NCBI RefSeq assembly: GCF_006861795.1
Contig: NZ_VDGH01000009.1
Coordinates: 186,001-250,000 of the forward strand
DNA: 64,000 nucleotides
Direction of reading: 5' to 3'
Source: Psychrobacillus lasiicapitis
GTDB taxonomy: Bacteria; Bacillota; Bacilli; Bacillales_A; Planococcaceae
Shown here in pieces: positions 32,860 to 41,398 of the stretch. Both the position numbers and the translations under genes were made by a program. Each line of letters opens with the position of its first letter. The stretch's first letter is position 1. The notes under the pieces were generated by a model. It made no database searches. It was not told the origin of the DNA and worked only from the letters and a program-made list of their open reading frames with translations.

Positions 32860-33957
32860 TTATCTAATACGACTTTCTGTTTCCTTATCGAAGAAATGGC
32901 TTCTTGATATATCAAAGGATAGTTCAATTTTTTGACCAGGTTGAATATGTGAATCTGAACTTATACGAGCAATGTACTGTTGTCCTTCGAGAGCAGAATA
33001 GATCATCAATTCTGCTCCAGTTAATTCCGATACTTCGATATTTGCTTTTACAGTTGACTCGGAAGATTGAGCTACTATCTCAGGGTCTTCTGATATATGT
33101 TCAGGTCTTATTCCTAGAAGAATTTCTTTATTGTTATATCCTTGTGAATTTAGCATCGCAAGTTTCTCTTGGGGAATCTTCAATGCAACATTTCCAATTT
33201 TGAAATAGCCATCCGTGATTTTACCTTCGAAAAAGTTCATCGCGGGTGAGCCGATAAATCCACCTACAAATATGTTTTCTGGATTCTCATACACCTCTTT
33301 AGGTGTCCCAATTTGCTGGATTAGTCCGTCTTTCATAACGACAAGGCGTGATGCCATTGTCATTGCCTCCGTTTGGTCGTGTGTTACATAAATCGTTGTT
33401 GTTTTCAGTCGTTGATGTAACTTTGCTATTTCAGCACGCATTTGAACACGTAATTTTGCATCTAGATTCGATAGTGGTTCATCCATAAGAAATACTTTTG
33501 CATCACGAACAATCGCACGACCAAGCGCGACACGCTGGCGTTGACCACCTGACAATGCTTTTGGCTTCCTATCTAAGTGAGCTTCGAGATCAAGAATGCT
33601 AGCAGCATTTTTAACACGTTTATCGATTTCCACTTTAGAGAATTTTCTGAGTTTCAAACCGAAAGCCATATTGTCATATACAGTCATATGTGGATAAAGT
33701 GCATAGTTCTGAAATACCATTGCGATATCTCGTTCTTTTGGTGGGACATTATTCATCGATTTTCCATCGATACGAAAATCACCTTCAGAAATCTCTTCAA
33801 GCCCTGCAATCATACGAAGTGTTGTTGATTTTCCACAGCCAGAAGGACCAACTAGAACAATAAACTCCTGATCTTGGACACGCAAATCAAAGTTAGAAAC
33901 AGCTGTTGCACCATCATCGTATACTTTGTATATATTTTCAAGAACCATTTTCTCCAT
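32860..33957 (-). CDS. msmX: Sugar ABC transporter ATP-binding protein (MsmX/UgpC type)
   Basis: A 365-residue ATPase of the MalK/UgpC/MsmX group: Walker A GPSGCGKST, Q-loop, signature LSGGQRQR, Walker B VFLMDEPLSNLDA, H-loop THDQTEAM, then a C-terminal OB-fold/TOBE regulatory domain (about 235-365). The ATG at 33957 follows GAGGAGTTGCTTACA; an upstream TTG is too close to that site. MsmX-type ATPases drive several carbohydrate importers that lack their own ATPase, and the importer in the facing operon has none, so they probably work together. It may also serve other importers. Confidence 0.88.
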   Translation of the reverse strand: MEKMVLENIYKVYDDGATAVSNFDLRVQDQEFIVLVGPSGCGKSTTLRMIAGLEEISEGDFRIDGKSMNNVPPKERDIAMVFQNYALYPHMTVYDNMAFGLKLRKFSKVEIDKRVKNAASILDLEAHLDRKPKALSGGQRQRVALGRAIVRDAKVFLMDEPLSNLDAKLRVQMRAEIAKLHQRLKTTTIYVTHDQTEAMTMASRLVVMKDGLIQQIGTPKEVYENPENIFVGGFIGSPAMNFFEGKITDGYFKIGNVALKIPQEKLAMLNSQGYNNKEILLGIRPEHISEDPEIVAQSSESTVKANIEVSELTGAELMIYSALEGQQYIARISSDSHIQPGQKIELSFDISRSHFFDKETESRIR

Positions 33958-34066
33958 TGTAAGCAACTCCTCTATTTTCTCTTTCTATAGATAGGTTACC
34001 AATCCTAGAGAAATCATGATATGTAAGATGTGCACAATTTTCTGTTTTTTAAAATGTGCGATTTGT

Positions 34067-34963
34067 CTACCTCTCGGTTGCAATCAAACTTGCGCAATAA
34101 GCAACAAGTGCCCCATCAAAATTACGTACATTAATTTCCGTCATATCTTGAAATTTAGTAAGGCGATATTGAAGTGTGTTTCGATGCACATGCAATTTCT
34201 TTGCTGCCACCGAAGCATTGAAGCCATTTTCGAAAAGGAATTGAACTGATTGTAATAACTCTATATCGTATTCAATTGGTTCTAATACTTCTTTGTGGAT
34301 CATCTGTTTCATTTCTTCTGATATTTGGTCTATCAGGGTAAAAGGAAAAGTCTTTTCCATCGAATATATTCGTTCAGCTCGATTCCGTGACAGGCCTTTG
34401 AAGAACCATTCTTTTTCTGTTATAAAATGGGAATAAAAGGGCATAGTTGTTGGATGAAATTTCCCTACATACATTTTAACCTTGATGAAAAAATCACTTT
34501 CAAGCGCAACGATAAAAGAAGAGAAGTCATCTAGAGTATGTATATAGGAAGACTTCTCTTCGATAAGGACTGCATCTTCTGAAGAAATAAAAACGAGTCG
34601 CATGGCATCGTCAAAAAATAGTTTGACTGCCTCTTCCAAATGGGATTCTATTTCTTCTTCCACTTTAAAATGCAATTGAATAATGCGGATCTCGGTATCC
34701 TCTTTAAGAGGGACAGGTCCTTTGTCATGAAGGAACTCAATCCATTTTTCTGATAGAGATTCATTGGTGAGACCAGTTGGTTTAACTTCTCGAAACAGAG
34801 AACAAAGCAGTGCATATTCACGATCAGATACTTCATTTTTGTCGATGGTCATCCAACAGTTCGAATTTTCATTGTGAAAGATATATGTATGTGTTTCATT
34901 TAAAATTGGGCATTCAGGTAATAGTTCGATAGATGGAAAAAGTATCGCTAAGTTAGTGGACAT
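34067..34963 (-). CDS. PucR/CdaR-type helix-turn-helix regulator
   Basis: A 298-residue protein. The C-terminal 60 residues form the PucR-type helix-turn-helix: LLQSVQFLFENGFNASVAAK, LHVHRNTLQYRL, typical of CdaR/PucR regulators. The N-terminal part has no clear sensor domain but is rich in acidic and aromatic residues. AGGAGATTTCAT precedes the ATG. It lies upstream of the MsmX-type gene on the same strand, with about 100 bases between, and divergent from the kynurenine operon; it could regulate either. No target site is evident. Confidence 0.8.
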   Translation of the reverse strand: MSTNLAILFPSIELLPECPILNETHTYIFHNENSNCWMTIDKNEVSDREYALLCSLFREVKPTGLTNESLSEKWIEFLHDKGPVPLKEDTEIRIIQLHFKVEEEIESHLEEAVKLFFDDAMRLVFISSEDAVLIEEKSSYIHTLDDFSSFIVALESDFFIKVKMYVGKFHPTTMPFYSHFITEKEWFFKGLSRNRAERIYSMEKTFPFTLIDQISEEMKQMIHKEVLEPIEYDIELLQSVQFLFENGFNASVAAKKLHVHRNTLQYRLTKFQDMTEINVRNFDGALVAYCASLIATER

Positions 34964-35233
34964 TATATGAAATCTCCTATCTTGAAGCTATTGGAACTTT
35001 AAATGTTCTCTTTTTAGCTTTTAATATTAATGATCATAAATAATGGATACTATATTACAAAAAGGATAAGTCCCTATATATCTATTATAAATCACCAAAA
35101 CTTGTTTGACATGACCTAATTATTAAAGGGAAGGTTCTGGAAGCTATGAATGTGAAAAAAATCACCCAAAGAAATTTTGCATTTTTTGTTAACAAAGCGG
35201 TCATAAGCTTGAACGGATGGTATTTTAGTTTAA
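34964..35233. other. Intergenic region between divergent units
   Basis: No credible gene. A 71-codon plus-strand frame (35146-35361) runs over the kyn promoter and the kynU start and is judged spurious. The sequence is AT-rich and contains the promoter described separately. Confidence 0.4.
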
Positions 35234-35262
35234 TTGACACTATATCACTGAAAGTCTATCAT
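35234..35262 (+). promoter_or_regulatory. Sigma-A promoter of the kynurenine operon
   Basis: A perfect TTGACA is separated by 17 bases from TATCAT, about 55 bases upstream of the kynU start. No attenuator or T-box is seen in the short leader. Confidence 0.75.
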
Positions 35263-35317
35263 TTATATGAAATAGAAAGAAAATTAGGAAAAATAAAAAG
35301 GGATGGTGATATTAGGA

Positions 35318-36595
35318 ATGAAAAGAGATACAACGGTGAGTCAGGCAAGGGAATTAGATGAACAAGATACTTTGAAAAAGTTACGAGCTGAGTTTTATTT
35401 GCAACCAGATGTTATTTATATGGATGGGAATTCTTTAGGATTGCTGTCAAAAAGGGCAGAGCAGTCATTGCTATCATTATTAGATTCTTGGAAGAAACAT
35501 GGGATTGATGGGTGGATGAAAGGAGAGCAACCATGGTTTTATTTCTCTGATAGATTAAGTGAAATGTGCGCACCACTTGTAGGAGCGGATAAAAAAGAAG
35601 TAATGATTACAGGATCAACGACTTCGAATTTACATCAGTTAGTCGCAAGCTTTTATCATCCAAAAGGGGCACGCACGAAAATTTTAGCAGATGAGTTGAA
35701 CTTTCCTTCTGATATATACGCGATTAGTAGTCAGTTATCTTTGCATGGGTACGATCCAAAGGAGCATATGGTATTAGTCAAAAGTAATGATGGAAATACG
35801 TTAAATGAAGCAGATATTATAGAAGCAATGAAAGAGGATGTTGCGCTTATCGTATTGCCGAGTGTGTTATATAGAAGTGGACAAATTTTAAACATAAAAG
35901 AGTTGACGGAAGCTGCACATGAACGAAATATTTTGATTGGATTTGATCTATGTCATTCAATTGGTTCCGTTCCACATGAGCTAAGTGATTGGGATGTAGA
36001 TTTTGCTTTTTGGTGTAATTACAAACATTTGAACGGCGGACCAGGAGCAGTTGGAGGATTATATGTAAATCAAAAACATTTCGGACAAAAACCAGGACTT
36101 GCAGGATGGTTTGGTTCTGATAAAGAAAAGCAATTTGACCTTTCGATTCAAATGACACCAGCTTCGAATGCAGGTGCTTATCAGATTGGAACACCGAATA
36201 TTTTAAGTGCAGCTCCATTATATGGTTCATTGGAAATATTTGCGGAAGCAGGAATAGATGCAATCCGAGAAAAATCGTTGAAATTAACGGATTATATGAC
36301 ATTGTTAATAGAGGAGGAACTGAGCGATTATCAATTTGCAATCGCAAGTCCCATGGAACACGAACGTCGTGGGGGACATATTTATTTGGTCCATGAAGAA
36401 GCAGCTCGCATTTGTAAAGCATTAAAAGAACATCAAGTTATCCCAGATTTCCGTTCTCCAAATGGCATACGTTTAGCGCCTGTTGCCTTGTATAACTCAT
36501 TTCTAGATGTGTGGAAAACCGTACAAATTCTAAAGAAGATAATGAAAGAAGAGTCATATAAAAAGTATGAAAACAAACGAGAAGTTATAGCGTAA
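35318..36595 (+). CDS. kynU: Kynureninase
   Basis: A 425-residue PLP enzyme of the kynureninase family: [16 protein letters not shown] at the N-terminus, [10 protein letters not shown], the PLP-lysine segment [17 protein letters not shown] (Schiff-base Lys), and [11 protein letters not shown]. It converts L-kynurenine (or 3-hydroxykynurenine) to anthranilate and alanine. The ATG at 35318 follows GGTGATATTAGGA; an earlier ATG at 35303 is too close to AAAAAGGG. Followed after 13 bases by kynA. Confidence 0.92.
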   Translation: MKRDTTVSQARELDEQDTLKKLRAEFYLQPDVIYMDGNSLGLLSKRAEQSLLSLLDSWKKHGIDGWMKGEQPWFYFSDRLSEMCAPLVGADKKEVMITGSTTSNLHQLVASFYHPKGARTKILADELNFPSDIYAISSQLSLHGYDPKEHMVLVKSNDGNTLNEADIIEAMKEDVALIVLPSVLYRSGQILNIKELTEAAHERNILIGFDLCHSIGSVPHELSDWDVDFAFWCNYKHLNGGPGAVGGLYVNQKHFGQKPGLAGWFGSDKEKQFDLSIQMTPASNAGAYQIGTPNILSAAPLYGSLEIFAEAGIDAIREKSLKLTDYMTLLIEEELSDYQFAIASPMEHERRGGHIYLVHEEAARICKALKEHQVIPDFRSPNGIRLAPVALYNSFLDVWKTVQILKKIMKEESYKKYENKREVIA

Positions 36596-36608
36596 AAGGA
36601 GGGGCTCC

Positions 36609-37463
36609 ATGTCGGAGGATATTTCAAAACTGCATGATAAGTTGAAGAGTGAGACAGGAATTCATACTAATTTTCGTGAAGATATGACGTACGGTGATTA
36701 TTTACAGCTAGATAGCATTTTATCTAGCCAAAAACGGTTATCAGGTCATCACGATGAAATGCTATTTATCATCATTCATCAAGTAAGTGAGCTTTGGATG
36801 AAGTTAATATTGCATGAATTAACTAGTGCTATTCGAGCGATTCAAGATGATAAAATGCAGGCGGCTTTTAAGATGCTTGCACGTGTAACGAAAATCCAAA
36901 CACAGATTATTCAAGCGTGGGATGTACTTTCGACATTAACACCTGCTGAGTATTTGGAGTTTCGTGATAAACTAGGGAAAGCATCCGGATTTCAATCTTT
37001 TCAGTATAGGCAAATCGAGTTTGCCCTTGGCTATAAAACAAAGCATATTCTTAAAATCTACGAGCAGGATATTGCATTGTTCGAGCAGCTAGAAAAAGTG
37101 TACAATGCACCAAGTATTTATGATGTGTCGATTCAGGCATTAGCAAAAGCAGGATTTCAAATTAACCCAACTGTTTTAAACCGCGATTATTCCGTGACTT
37201 ACGGAGGAGATGAGTCGGTTGCTAATGCCTGGAAAGAAGTATATCGAAATGTAGATAAATACTGGAATTTGTATCAGTTAGCAGAAAAGCTCGTAGATGT
37301 GGAGGACTGGCTACAGCAATGGCGCTTCCGTCATATGAAAACAGTAGAACGCATTATTGGGTTTAAAACTGGAACAGGTGGTTCATCCGGTGTGAATTAT
37401 TTACGCAAAGTGCTAGATCATCGATTTTTTCCTGAACTGTGGGATTTGAGAACTAGTCTTTAA
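36609..37463 (+). CDS. kynA: Tryptophan 2,3-dioxygenase
   Basis: A 284-residue haem dioxygenase. The N-terminal [15 protein letters not shown] and [16 protein letters not shown] are diagnostic, as are [11 protein letters not shown] and the C-terminal [12 protein letters not shown] with the ligand-binding Thr-Gly-Gly region. It opens the indole ring of L-Trp to N-formylkynurenine, the first step of the pathway. AAAGGAGGGGCTCC precedes the ATG. The expected family length is about 280, so the gene is intact. Confidence 0.93.
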   Translation: MSEDISKLHDKLKSETGIHTNFREDMTYGDYLQLDSILSSQKRLSGHHDEMLFIIIHQVSELWMKLILHELTSAIRAIQDDKMQAAFKMLARVTKIQTQIIQAWDVLSTLTPAEYLEFRDKLGKASGFQSFQYRQIEFALGYKTKHILKIYEQDIALFEQLEKVYNAPSIYDVSIQALAKAGFQINPTVLNRDYSVTYGGDESVANAWKEVYRNVDKYWNLYQLAEKLVDVEDWLQQWRFRHMKTVERIIGFKTGTGGSSGVNYLRKVLDHRFFPELWDLRTSL

Positions 37464-37481
37464 GAGGAAAGAAGGAAGTAT

Positions 37482-38834
37482 ATGAATTCGAATAGAGGTC
37501 AATGGTCTACCAAATTAGGCTTTATCCTTTCTTCTGCTGGAGCAGCGATTGGACTCGGGGCTATTTGGAAAATGCCATATGTGACTGGACAAAGTGGCGG
37601 GGGGGCATTCTTTTTAATCTTTGTCTGTTTAACGTTACTAATTGGACTTCCAATGTTAATATCTGAGTTTATTATTGGTAGAGGATCTGGCGAAGAAGCA
37701 ATCACTGCTTATAAAAAGTTAGTACCACAAAGTGCATGGGTGTGGATTGGGAGGCTTGGTGTCGTTGGATGCTTCCTATTATTATCTTTTTATAGTGTGG
37801 TCGGGGGATGGATTTTAGTATACAGCGGTATGTCGGTTGTGGGAAATGTCATTACGGATAATACAAGCTCAGATGTGTTGTTTGGTACCATTATCGGTAC
37901 TCCTTGGATTACGCTAGTAGGATTGCTTGTGTTTACGTTACTAAACGTATGGGTTATTTCTTCAGGTGTACAAAATGGTATTGAGAAAGCGAACAAATTG
38001 ATGATGCCCTTATTATTTATTTTCTTCTTTATACTTGTCATTAGGTCTTTAACGCTGGACGGTGCCATGGAAGGTGTGAAGTTTTTCCTTTCTCCCGACT
38101 TTTCGAAGACGACAGGGGAATCTATTTTGTATGCATTAGGGCAATCCTTTTTTGCCTTAGCGGTCGGTTTTTCCTGCATGGTCACATATAGCTCTTATTT
38201 AAAGAAAGATGTGAGTTTACCTTATTCTGCCGGGTCTGTTGTCATTATGAATATTTTCGTATCGTTGCTTGCAGGGTTAGCTATCTTTCCGGTCGTTTAT
38301 GCTTTTGGCTATGAGCCAACTGAAGGACCGGGATTACTTTTTATCGTTCTTCCAACTGTATTTGGCCAAATGCCCTTTGGAGAAGTATTTTTAGCGCTAT
38401 TTTTAATTTTGTTTTTATTTGCGACATTGACATCTTCTTTTAGCATGTACGAAATTATTGTTGCTGCGCTTATGGAGAAATGGAAGAACGCACGTAAAGG
38501 TATTACTTGGATAATAGGAGGAATAATTTTTGTTGCATCTGTTCCATCCGCATTATCATCTAGTTTACTTAAGGACGTGACAGTCTTTCAAAAAAGCGTA
38601 TTTGATGCAACGGATTTTTTAGTGAGTAATATGATGCTTCCACTTGGTAATTTGTTAATAGCTATTTTTATTATTCACAAGATGAACAAAGTATTAGTCG
38701 AGGAAGAGTTTAAGCTTAGCAGCACACTAGCTCCTGGATATTATACAGCTTGGCGCTTTTTGATGACCTGGATGGTACCGGTCGTGATTGTTATTGTATT
38801 GGTATACTCACTTTTACCGATCTTAGGAGGATGA
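37482..38834 (+). CDS. Sodium-dependent NSS-family transporter (likely tryptophan uptake)
   Basis: A 450-residue transporter of the neurotransmitter:sodium symporter family: the first helix GAAIGLGAIWKMPYVTGQSG carries the unwound substrate/Na+ site, followed by 10-11 further helices. Bacterial members (LeuT, TnaT) import amino acids including tryptophan. Being placed between kynA and kynB in a Trp-degrading operon argues for tryptophan or kynurenine as substrate; this is inference from context. The start has AGAGGAAAGAAGGAAGTAT upstream. Stop and kynB ribosome binding site overlap (GGAGGATGA). Confidence 0.85.
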   Translation: MNSNRGQWSTKLGFILSSAGAAIGLGAIWKMPYVTGQSGGGAFFLIFVCLTLLIGLPMLISEFIIGRGSGEEAITAYKKLVPQSAWVWIGRLGVVGCFLLLSFYSVVGGWILVYSGMSVVGNVITDNTSSDVLFGTIIGTPWITLVGLLVFTLLNVWVISSGVQNGIEKANKLMMPLLFIFFFILVIRSLTLDGAMEGVKFFLSPDFSKTTGESILYALGQSFFALAVGFSCMVTYSSYLKKDVSLPYSAGSVVIMNIFVSLLAGLAIFPVVYAFGYEPTEGPGLLFIVLPTVFGQMPFGEVFLALFLILFLFATLTSSFSMYEIIVAALMEKWKNARKGITWIIGGIIFVASVPSALSSSLLKDVTVFQKSVFDATDFLVSNMMLPLGNLLIAIFIIHKMNKVLVEEEFKLSSTLAPGYYTAWRFLMTWMVPVVIVIVLVYSLLPILGG

Positions 38835-38836
38835 CG

Positions 38837-39463
38837 ATGGAAAAGCAATGGATCGATATTTCACAGCCTTTTTCCAAAAAAATCGGAACATGGCCGGGCG
38901 ATACGCCGTTCCAATTTGAACTAACCTACTCAAAAGAAGAGACTGGCTCCGTTAATATTGGTCGTTTCACAACAAGTGTGCATACTGGAACGCATGCCGA
39001 TGCCCCCTTTCACTTTGACAGTGACGCACCGACAATAGAGCAGCTAGACATTAATATTTATATTGGACGCGCAAAAGTAGTAGATGTCATAGGACTAGAT
39101 CTAATAGGAAGAGAAGAGCTGGAAGCATTTGAACTTGCTGGAGTGGAACGATTACTTTTGAAAACTGCAAAAAGGGTTAATGAGGAACAATTTCCAACAA
39201 AAATACCCGTATTAAAAGAAAATATCGGTGCTTTCTTGCAGGAAAAAGGTATTTTTTTAATAGGAGTCGACCATCCCTCTGTTGATGCTTTAGATGATAA
39301 AGAATTGCCTGCGCATCATGCACTTTATCTGCATGGGGTGCATATTTTAGAAAACTTACTTCTACAAGACGTAGTACCTGGGGATTATGAAATGATCGCT
39401 TTGCCATTAAAGATTCAAGGAGCGGATGGTAGTCCAGTGAGAGCTGTCATCCGAGCAATATGA
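38837..39463 (+). CDS. kynB: Arylformamidase (kynurenine formamidase)
   Basis: A 208-residue cyclase-type metal-dependent hydrolase: WIDISQPFSKKIGTWPGDTP and the metal-binding HTGTHADAPFHF are hallmark KynB motifs, plus HALYLHGVHILENL with the C-terminal His/Glu. It hydrolyses N-formylkynurenine to kynurenine. The ATG follows AGGAGGATGACG two bases after the transporter stop codon. The frame is open upstream into the transporter gene but without a better start. Confidence 0.92.
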   Translation: MEKQWIDISQPFSKKIGTWPGDTPFQFELTYSKEETGSVNIGRFTTSVHTGTHADAPFHFDSDAPTIEQLDINIYIGRAKVVDVIGLDLIGREELEAFELAGVERLLLKTAKRVNEEQFPTKIPVLKENIGAFLQEKGIFLIGVDHPSVDALDDKELPAHHALYLHGVHILENLLLQDVVPGDYEMIALPLKIQGADGSPVRAVIRAI

Positions 39464-39465
39464 GA

Positions 39466-39509
39466 AAAGTCTTCTATTAGCGATGTTTGCTGATAGAAGA
39501 CTTTTTTTT
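39466..39509 (+). terminator. Terminator of the kynurenine operon
   Basis: AAAGTCTTCTAT pairs with ATAGAAGACTTT, followed by TTTTT, immediately after kynB. Confidence 0.85.
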
Positions 39510-39649
39510 GCAAATTTGACGAAATGGAAAACTACGGATGATATTTAAATGAAACAGGGGAGAATAGTGATGTAAATCATACCGTATTTTTTATTTAGTG
39601 TTTATACTAGAGGAAGTGAGTGACACCGTATTTAAGACGAGGAGTGAGC

Positions 39650-41038
39650 ATGTTGAAAAAAGTAGTTGTGATAGGCGGAGGCATTACAGGACTTTCTGCG
39701 ATGCATTATTTGCAAAAACTTAAAATAGAAAAAGCGTTAGATATGGAAATGGTATTGGTAGAGTCTAATCAATACTTAGGTGGGAAAATTCACTCGGTAA
39801 AGCAAAAAGAGTTCATTATGGAAACAGGGGCAGATTCGATTGTTGCACGTCATGAAGGGGTACTCCCTTTAGTAGAGGATCTACAGTTGGAAGATGAGCT
39901 TGTCTATAACGCTACAGGTATATCTTATATATATACGAATAACGAGCTACATGCCATTCCAGCAGATACAGTGTTTGGAATACCGATGAGTGAGGAATCG
40001 TTAGAAAGCAGCACATTAGTGTCTGATGAGGGTAAAGAAGAGGCATTAAAGGATTTTAATTTATCAAATGAAAGCTTTACAAAAGATAGCTCAATCGGAT
40101 TGTTTCTTGAGTATTTCTTAGGAAAAGAGTTGGTCGAAAAGCAAATAGCACCAGTATTATCAGGTGTATATTCAGGAAATCTAGATAAGCTTACGTTGGC
40201 CTCCACATTACCATATTTAATAGACTATAAAGAAGATTACGGTAGCATTATGAAAGGATTAGGAGCCAATAAAGAGAAATTCCAAGCCGCTTCCAATAAA
40301 AAGTTTATTTCTTTTAAAAATGGTCTTTCTGCTTTGATCGACCGCTTAGAAAAAGAGCTTAGTGACGCTACTATTCTAAAAGGAGTACATACAACGAAAG
40401 TGAAGAAAATGGACGACCGATATGAAGTTTTATTTGCGAATCATGAGTCAATCGAAGCAGATTACGTTATTCTAACAACTCCGCACGATGTTGCACAAAG
40501 AATATTACAAAACGATGCTTTGGACGCTGATTTTAATAAGCTGAAAAACTCATCGCTTATAAGCATTTATCTCGGTTTTGACATTCCAGACGAACAGCTT
40601 CCTGCTGAAGGTACTGGCTTTATCGTTTCGTATAATAGCGATGTGAAATGTAATGCATGTACATGGACAAGTCGTAAATGGAAGCATACATCGAAAAATA
40701 GTCATTTGCTTGTTCGCATGTTTTATAAAAGCACGAATCCTGCATTTGAGGACATGAAACATATGAATGAAGAAGGACTAGTTCAAGTTGCCTTGCAAGA
40801 TATTGAGAAAAGCTTGAAGCTAAATGGGAAACCGAGTGTTGTAGAAGTGACTAAATGGAATGATTTAATGCCAAATTATCATTTAGAACATGGGAAAGCG
40901 GTTAAATCCTTACGAGATAAGATGTCTTCTCAGCTGCCTAATGTCATACTTGCAGGATGCTCTTATTACGGCGTTGGCATAGGTGCATGTATTGAAAATG
41001 GAAAAGAAACAGCTGAATTAGTTGTAAATAATTTTTAG
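39650..41038 (+). CDS. hemY: Protoporphyrinogen/coproporphyrinogen III oxidase
   Basis: A 462-residue flavoprotein of the HemY/CgoX family. The FAD-binding N-terminus is VVVIGGGITGLSAMHYL, with the second dinucleotide segment VESNQYLGGKIHSV, the family-specific METGADSIVA, and the C-terminal 'ILAGCSYYGVGIGACIENGKE' region that closes the FAD site. In Gram-positives it oxidises coproporphyrinogen III to coproporphyrin III. ATG at 39650 follows GAGGAGTGAGC. Here it is alone, not with hemE and hemH. The haem made supports the kynA product and catalase nearby. Confidence 0.9.
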   Translation: MLKKVVVIGGGITGLSAMHYLQKLKIEKALDMEMVLVESNQYLGGKIHSVKQKEFIMETGADSIVARHEGVLPLVEDLQLEDELVYNATGISYIYTNNELHAIPADTVFGIPMSEESLESSTLVSDEGKEEALKDFNLSNESFTKDSSIGLFLEYFLGKELVEKQIAPVLSGVYSGNLDKLTLASTLPYLIDYKEDYGSIMKGLGANKEKFQAASNKKFISFKNGLSALIDRLEKELSDATILKGVHTTKVKKMDDRYEVLFANHESIEADYVILTTPHDVAQRILQNDALDADFNKLKNSSLISIYLGFDIPDEQLPAEGTGFIVSYNSDVKCNACTWTSRKWKHTSKNSHLLVRMFYKSTNPAFEDMKHMNEEGLVQVALQDIEKSLKLNGKPSVVEVTKWNDLMPNYHLEHGKAVKSLRDKMSSQLPNVILAGCSYYGVGIGACIENGKETAELVVNNF

Positions 41039-41155
41039 CTGCAAATGATGAGGATGTCCTGAAAGTCTTTTAAAAAATGACTTTTTCGGACACCTTTACA
41101 CATGTATATAAACTGAATCGTTGGATTTATATAATAAAGAAAATTCAAAATTAAC

Positions 41156-41184
41156 TTGACGCTTTAGTTTATTAAAGGTACGAT
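41156..41184 (+). promoter_or_regulatory. Promoter of the methionine operon
   Basis: TTGACG and TACGAT are 17 bases apart, about 30 bases upstream of the SAM riboswitch. Confidence 0.6.
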
Positions 41185-41214
41185 ATCACTAATTGTTGAA
41201 AACTGAATATTGAA

Positions 41215-41321
41215 TTCTTATCAAGAGAAGCTGAGGGACTGGCCCTGTGAAGCTTCAGCAACCTGCCGAATAGGTTAGGTGCTAAATCCAGCAGACAACT
41301 AATAGTCTGAAAGATGAGAAG
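41215..41321 (+). promoter_or_regulatory. SAM-I (S-box) riboswitch
   Basis: The aptamer core AGAGAAGCTGAGGGACTGGC, CCTGTGAAGCTTCAGCAACC, and GAAAGATGAGAAG with the P1 pairing (CTTATCA with GATGAGAA) is a textbook S-box. It precedes a terminator and the methionine genes; binding of S-adenosylmethionine is expected to favour termination. Confidence 0.97.
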
Positions 41322-41341
41322 GGACGCATTTTGTATGCTTA

Positions 41342-41378
41342 TGAAGCCTTCTTTTAAAAAAAAGAAGGCTTTTTTATT
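41342..41378 (+). terminator. S-box expression-platform terminator
   Basis: GAAGCCTTCTTTT pairs with AAAAGAAGGCTTT followed by T-run. It is the off-state element of the riboswitch. Confidence 0.9.
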
Positions 41379-41398
41379 TTAAGGAAGGATGGGTGCAA

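Noticed and set aside
35146-35361. 71-codon frame upstream of kynU
   Set aside because: It covers the operon's sigma-A promoter and overlaps kynU in another frame; no ribosome binding site.
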